Below, piece by piece: positions 59,342-64,000 of a DNA stretch of 64,000 nucleotides (within the stretch, counting starts at the first letter, position 1; each line of letters opens with the position of its first letter). The notes beneath the pieces were generated by a model. That model was not told the origin of the DNA. It did not search any database and saw only the letters and a program-made list of their open reading frames with translations. Position numbers and translations under genes: made by a program. The DNA is from Oenanthe sinensis. Its lineage: Eukaryota; Streptophyta; Magnoliopsida; Apiales; Apiaceae. The DNA is taken from the NCBI GenBank assembly GCA_028671895.1, contig CM053806.1, positions 16,999,001 through 17,063,000 of the forward strand, written 5' to 3'.

Positions 59342-60555
59342 AATGTTTTCCATAAAACATGTAAAAGTATTGTCTCTAGGACACAAAAACTAACATGATC
59401 TTGATTTGTAATAATAGCCAAATGATACGTGTACCCCAGTGCTTCAACCAAGTACTTAGATACCATTGAAAAGTTATTTTGTTCTCATCTAGCATTACTG
59501 GAAAACCAAATATAACCGACTAATAATGATGATTAACCCCAGTAAAAGGCATAAATAACATAACATATACATTCGTTCTATATGTAGTGTCAAATGCAAC
59601 CATATCACCAAAATTTTGGTATGTTATTAAACATCGAGGGTCGACCCATACAAGAAATCTATACGTTGTTCTTCATCAACACGCATCTTAACAAAAAAAT
59701 TATATCCACTCTCTTTATTTAACACATTCAACAAATACAAACATGCTTGAGTATCACTAATTTCCGAGTTTTTCTTTCTATAATCATGTATCACATTTCT
59801 AACATGAGAGCTTCCAAATGATAATTTGTCGACACCTTCAATGGTCATATTATCAAAAACATTCATCACTTGTTTAACTTGAATCCTAGAACCAATAAGT
59901 ATTTTTATTATATTCCTTGCCACATCAGTTACTATCTTTTTCATTGTATCAAGTTCATCATGTTAGGAGTCACAATTCCATGATTGTGTTCCAATTCAAG
60001 ACTAATTATCTCCCACCAACTTATTTTCTTCCAACAAATTGCGTACATTCTTACTTTGCAACAATACTAACTCTAAAAAAAAATTCATTTCCAAAATTAA
60101 TATTTTCACCAACACATTTGCCTGAAAGTCTACACAAAAACATACGTGCATATATTTCATCAACTTTCACACGTTTTTGTGTAGATTGAATTTTAATAGA
60201 AAATCCATTTCTTAAATCACATGCCCAAAAAATAATTCGCCTCTATTAAACTATCAATTTTTTGATTAAAATAAGGAATTTTAATATCATCACTAAATGT
60301 ACCCTCCTTATTCTCATATATATTCTCACTCTCATCAACATATTCTTCATTTTCATTTATAAACTCCTCATCTTCATCGTCAACATTAATATATTCTTCA
60401 TTTTTTTCAAAATATTCTTCACAATCATAATTCTTAACATCATATATAACTTCATTCATATGTAAGTCTTCTAAATGTATTGAATTAATATTTTCTTTTT
60501 GCTTATCATAACTATTTTTTGAAGTAAATATGTGTTTGAACAATTTATCGGCCAT
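59342..60555 (-). pseudogene. FAR1/FHY3-related (FRS) gene, N-terminal half, degenerate
   Basis: The minus-strand start is taken at 60555 (MADKLFKHIFTSKNSYDK), followed by a long Glu/Asp/Tyr-rich acidic region. Then comes the FAR1 DNA-binding region: GFSIKIQSTQKRVKVDEIYA and FLCRLSGKCVGE at about 60200-60080, and a HNHGIVTPNMMN-like zinc-finger end near 59970. The MULE-type core begins in the frame 59944-59627 (DTQACLYLLNVLNKESGYNF, FVKMRVDEEQRIDFLYG) and continues in pieces as GDMVAFDTTYRTNVY and LAIITNQDHV until cut at 59342 by the 45-kb element. Frameshifts and stops are present. Its C-terminal counterpart is at 11461-12880. FRS proteins act in the nucleus in light signalling; this copy cannot be functional. 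Confidence 0.75.
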
Positions 60556-60710
60556 AATATATAAGAAATATAGATAAAAATGATACCTCGCCGAAAATCG
60601 CCTAAAATAGCTTCTAGATCTAAAGAGTAGTCTTATTTGTGTTATGTTTTTACATATGGGGAACAAATTGGGTAGCTCGGAATAAGGGAACAGGATGAGC
60701 CGCGCTTATT

Positions 60711-61614
60711 AAGCAAGCGCCACTTGTGCGGGTCGTGCGTGCCGGGCCAGGTTGGAGGCGGGTTGGGCACCAAAAAGTTGGGTACTGAACCGGCACTGAG
60801 TTGAAATGAGTTGTGTCGGACTCATGCTTGAACCGCAAAAATAGAACACTGGAATGACATTAGTGTTGGTTGTGCGAGCTATATGGGCTGGTCGGGTTGG
60901 GCAGGTTATCCGTGAGTTTGCAAAAAAAAAAATTGATTGATCGATGCGGAGCTCACTTGAATATTTGTTTGATAAATTTTAGCATATGTTAGAGAATTTA
61001 CTTTTAATTATTTACAATGGATTTCCTCAGCAAAAGAAAAATAAAAATGGATATAAAGATTTATATCATCTAAAATATAGTCTTAAAAGTGTAAATACGA
61101 GAGTCAATTAAACCATCTTTTTAACACTTCAAAATTTTAAATTTTAGAAAAAATGATAATTTAATATGATATCACATAAAAGAATAAAAAATATTAAGAA
61201 TTCAATTTTTTTTATTCCCGTTGAAAGAAACATCATATACTTTTCAATTTTTATAAGAATTGTTGTATATTTAAGAGTAGTATAAAAATATAAAAAAATT
61301 TAAGAACAAAATATAACTAAGCTTTTTTAAAGATAAGTATGTGTTTCTACATGCAAGTGACCGTTGTCAACTTGTGGTGGTAGCCGTTTGGCTCGCGGGC
61401 TATGTGCATCTGTGCGGGTCGTGCCGGTTCGTGCGGTCTCGGTTTCTCCACGGACCAGTCCAGTTCGATTTTAGTTTTTGATTTTTAAACCCGTGACCGG
61501 CACAGATTTGTACGGGCTGTATGGGTTTTGAATTGGTTCGGGCCGAATTTAATGAATAATTTGGTGAGTCGTGTCCGGTTGTGCGGATCAAACCCGCACA
61601 AGTGGCCACATCTA
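60711..61614. mobile_element. hAT-like TIR element, non-autonomous
   Basis: The left end reads AAGCAAGCGCCACTTGTGCGGG and the right end, reversed, reads TAGATGTGGCCACTTGTGCGGG. The inner flanks of both ends are GC-rich (GGGTCGTGC, CCGGGCC), while the middle (60960-61350) is AT-rich. No transposase frame exists. The T(A)G.TGTGGCCA-type terminus suits hAT elements. I could not prove an 8-bp target duplication. Confidence 0.45.
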
Positions 61615-62155
61615 AACCCCGTGCACGAGCCGCAGTTAATTAGTGTTTCCCATCTCTGTTTTTTTTTAAATCTCAGTCATCCCGTAAGTGATCCCACGAC
61701 TTGTGCATCATATGCTAAAAAATGTTTATCCAACATACAATTACCTTAGATCAGGCCCATAATTAAAAAGTGAATTATGAGGTTAATTAGGAAAGGATTA
61801 CTGAAATAATTTAGCTTCGTTTTTATCTTTTATTAACTTCTCGTGTAAAAATGAAGACCAATTACAATATGTTCGTGAAAAACAAGATGCCCAAGTCTGG
61901 CAGTAGGGGTGTACACGAGTTGGTTAAACCGATCAACCCGATCCAAACCGACCTTATTTCACCCGATCCAAACTAGATTTTTTTTAACTGAAACATATTT
62001 AGATTGAAAAACCGTAAATTCAATTTAAATGGGTTTGATACGGGTTTCGATTTTTTTAAACCGATCCAACCCAACCCGATTAAAAAATATATATACTAAT
62101 TTATACACACATTATAGTTCTTTTTGCGTATATGCATATATGTGGCAAATAATAC
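61615..62155. other. Intergenic DNA with a small hAT-like repeat remnant
   Basis: No gene is visible. AGGGGTGTACACGAG near 61906, followed by repeated AACCGATC(C)AACCCGA words to about 62085, resembles one end of a small non-autonomous hAT repeat. The opposite end is not seen. Confidence 0.35.
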
Positions 62156-63063
62156 TGTTGGGAATAATAAAAATTAAACACAACAATGGGCAGTTATATG
62201 ATGAGCATTAACAAGAGCAGACAAATACCAATTACGAAACAAACACGAAGACAAACAAAATATTGATCAGTGACTGTAAATACGAGAGAAAAAATAAAAA
62301 ACTTAGCTCTAACAGAAGTTTTATGCATACACTGATAGAACCAATAGAACGGCTGAGTCGTCAAGCCTTGCAAGAAGTCTTGACCGTTCTTGAAGAGATA
62401 ATTGCTCCACTACGATGTGTTGGGTCAGAAATATCATTTCCAGGATAAAACAGCACAGAGTACTTTGTCCTCAAACACATAGAACTGAACAGCGACCTGC
62501 ACCTCTGTTCGCCCAGAAAACCTATTTATATCATGTATGTGTGTAGGAGATACAGAGTATGACTGTTAGGGTTTTTCAGACTTGTATCAAAACTTGTCTC
62601 ACACTTTATCTCCAACATTTTTCTGTATATATAATACAATAAAGCGTAACAGCATATAAAAAATTAATTAAAATAATTATTCAGACTTAAACTGCCTTTA
62701 ATAGAATATATTTTAGAATCAGCAAAATTCATAACAGCCATCAGAGTTTAGCTAAATTCTGATTAGGCCCATCAGAGTTTATAAATCCTAATCCATCAGA
62801 GTTTGGCTAAATTATGATCAGGACAGTTCCATCAGAGTTTATCTGTAAACTCTAACCATCAGAGTTTGTTAAACGCTGATGAGTTGGTCCATCAGAGTTT
62901 ATCTGTAAACTCTAACCATCAAAGTTTGTTAAACTCTGATGAGATACTCCATCAAAGTTTAATAAACTCTGAGCCAACTCTGATAAGCTAGTTCATCAGA
63001 GTCTAATAAACTATGACTCATTTCAGCCACCAGAATATATATATATATATACACACTCTAACA
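62156..63063 (-). mobile_element. Solo LTR of a relative of the 45-kb copia element
   Basis: On the plus strand it runs TGTTGGGAATAAT ... CACTCTAACA. On the minus strand it therefore starts TGTTAGAGTG and ends CCCAACA, with a TATA-like ATATAAATAG at about 62522-62531. The U3 side (62738-63010) is packed with CATCAGAGTTT and AAACTCTGA words in both orientations, the same word as in the 45-kb element, although the rest of the sequence is different. There is no internal coding region. Flanks AATAC and GTTAT do not match, so a target duplication is not demonstrated. Confidence 0.5.
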
Positions 63064-63128
63064 GTTATTTATTAACTCAATATTCATATTAAAATAATAT
63101 TTAAAGTAATAATTAAATTAATTAATCA

Positions 63129-63525
63129 TGTAATAAAAATCGTCGCCCAGGTCGCCTCGCATACGCGAGACGCCGAAACATTCGCCCAAATCGCACTTCA
63201 ACCCGACCCGAGTCGTGGTGTGGCGAGGCGGCGTCGCATGTGTGTGTGCGTGCGAGGGCACACAATTACACCATGCAAACTCACATGCCTTAGTAGTTGA
63301 AACTACCATTGCACATATATGCATATAAAGCACCCACACTCATATTACATTCTCTATGTGGGGGGAAACTCATTTAACTCATTTCAAGCAAGCAACTTCT
63401 ACTCAATTTATCTATGGATTACACTAAAAAAATGTCTTAGATCCAAACATGAAAGTTTAAATCCTCATAGCAAGGAACAACTTCCATTAGTTTAAAATAT
63501 GTCTTAAACTTTTCATTTTCTAACA
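63129..63525 (-). repeat. 3' LTR of a truncated copia element at the window edge
   Basis: On the minus strand it starts TGTTAGAAAATGAAAAG at 63525, directly after the purine tract GGATTTGTGGGGGAT, and plausibly ends TTTTTATTACA at 63129 (397 bp). A GC-rich segment with GGCGTCTCGCG lies in the distal part. The left boundary is inferred from the TG...CA rule. Confidence 0.5.
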
Positions 63526-64000
63526 ATCCCCCACAAATCCATAAAAAAATGCATATCAGGTTCTACTCATGACTTGCTTTTCAGAGTCGGTACCCATCAA
63601 GGTTTGAACCCTCCTAAGTCCTCTATTTCGATGGCTATCGGATATAAATGGAATATTTCACCTTGAATCTTTTATCCATTTTTGTGTAACCACACTCCAT
63701 AGACGACGACAAGTCAAAGGCTATGGAGCCGATCTACGGCTTTGAGACGTTAATGGTCATGTTTCGATCATGTTCGTCGAATGCTTCGAGGAATAACCCT
63801 ATCATCTAATTGCGACATCACAATAAATCTCTTTCCTTTCATAGATAGACTTGACTTGACTAACTTACAAACTTTCCTTTCATTTTCAGAATCAACAAAT
63901 CCCTCAGGTTGATCCATATAAATCTCTTCTTCAAGATCACCATGAAGAAAAGCTATTTTTACATCCATTTGATGGATGATAAGACCTTGTACGGAATCCA
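63526..64000 (-). pseudogene. Truncated copia internal region with RT fragment
   Basis: On the minus strand the frame 63968-63768 begins [20 protein letters not shown] and continues PEGFV and KVCKLVKS. This is the copia RT segment that precedes 'LYGLKQAP' in Tnt1-like elements. Here the match is lost right after KLVKS. Only about 200 bp later the purine tract and LTR follow, so most of RT and all of RNase H are deleted. The rest of the element lies beyond the window. Confidence 0.75.

Noticed and set aside
61400..61749. Open frames in the GC-rich blocks around 61400-61750
   Set aside because: They fall across the terminal regions of a hAT-like element, in conflicting frames, with no recognisable domain.

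Overview
This window is nuclear DNA of a flowering plant, probably a eudicot. It is AT-rich and carries no rRNA or tRNA gene, CRISPR array or operon-like gene cluster. Almost everything recognisable is a transposable element or its debris. The only host-type sequences I can name are a degenerate FAR1/FHY3-related (FRS) gene and a plant mobile domain (PMD/MAIN-like) fragment. I cannot fix the species. Nothing here looks like an intact, expressible host gene.

Left flank (1-14344): AT-rich intergenic DNA with a primer-binding-site-bearing retroelement remnant (about 678-1240), a long-TIR DNA element inserted in a TA microsatellite (1312-1928), a PMD gene fragment (2411-2821), a CACTA-like end (about 9115) with an unrecognised spliced gene fragment (about 9965-10330), the C-terminal half of an FRS-type gene on the minus strand (about 11460-12880, itself carrying a small TIR element), and a solo-LTR-like block (about 12881-14292).

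Centre (14350-59336): one Ty1/copia element, stretched to 45 kb by insertions. It is plus strand, with 526-bp LTRs and target duplication CATAA. It reads LTR, PBS, gag, pol, spacer, extra ORF (aORF), polypurine tract, LTR. Two elements sit inside its aORF. The first is a Ty3/gypsy (chromovirus-like) deletion derivative at 23056-30974, with 3.3-kb LTRs and TSD CAAAG. The second is a minus-strand copia element at 31171-56424, with 1.3-kb LTRs and TSD TACAT, again with gag, pol and a downstream aORF. The aORF of that second element carries a miniature LTR element (TRIM, TSD AGCAC) amplified in a 3 x 1214-bp tandem array, and then an Angela/Tnt1-like copia element at 37239-46354 (TSD TTTTC). Every reading frame carries stops or frameshifts.

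Right flank (59342-64000): the N-terminal half of the FRS-type gene on the minus strand, so the 45-kb element now separates two halves of one ancestral gene or two partial copies. Beyond it lie a hAT-like TIR element (60711-61614), a solo LTR whose repeat motif matches the 45-kb element (62156-63063), and the 3' end of a truncated minus-strand copia element that runs off the window.

How the parts work together: in the two copia elements with an extra ORF, gag and pol would make the particle, protease, integrase and reverse transcriptase/RNase H. The role of the aORF product is unknown. The most interesting signals are not genes. Each copia family has its own short DNA word scattered through LTR, leader, spacer or coding sequence (AAACTCTGAT, CGGGGAGACTTTT, CGTGCTACAGCCG). 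The two aORF-bearing families also share a stop codon plus splice-acceptor-like signature at the gag-pol boundary.
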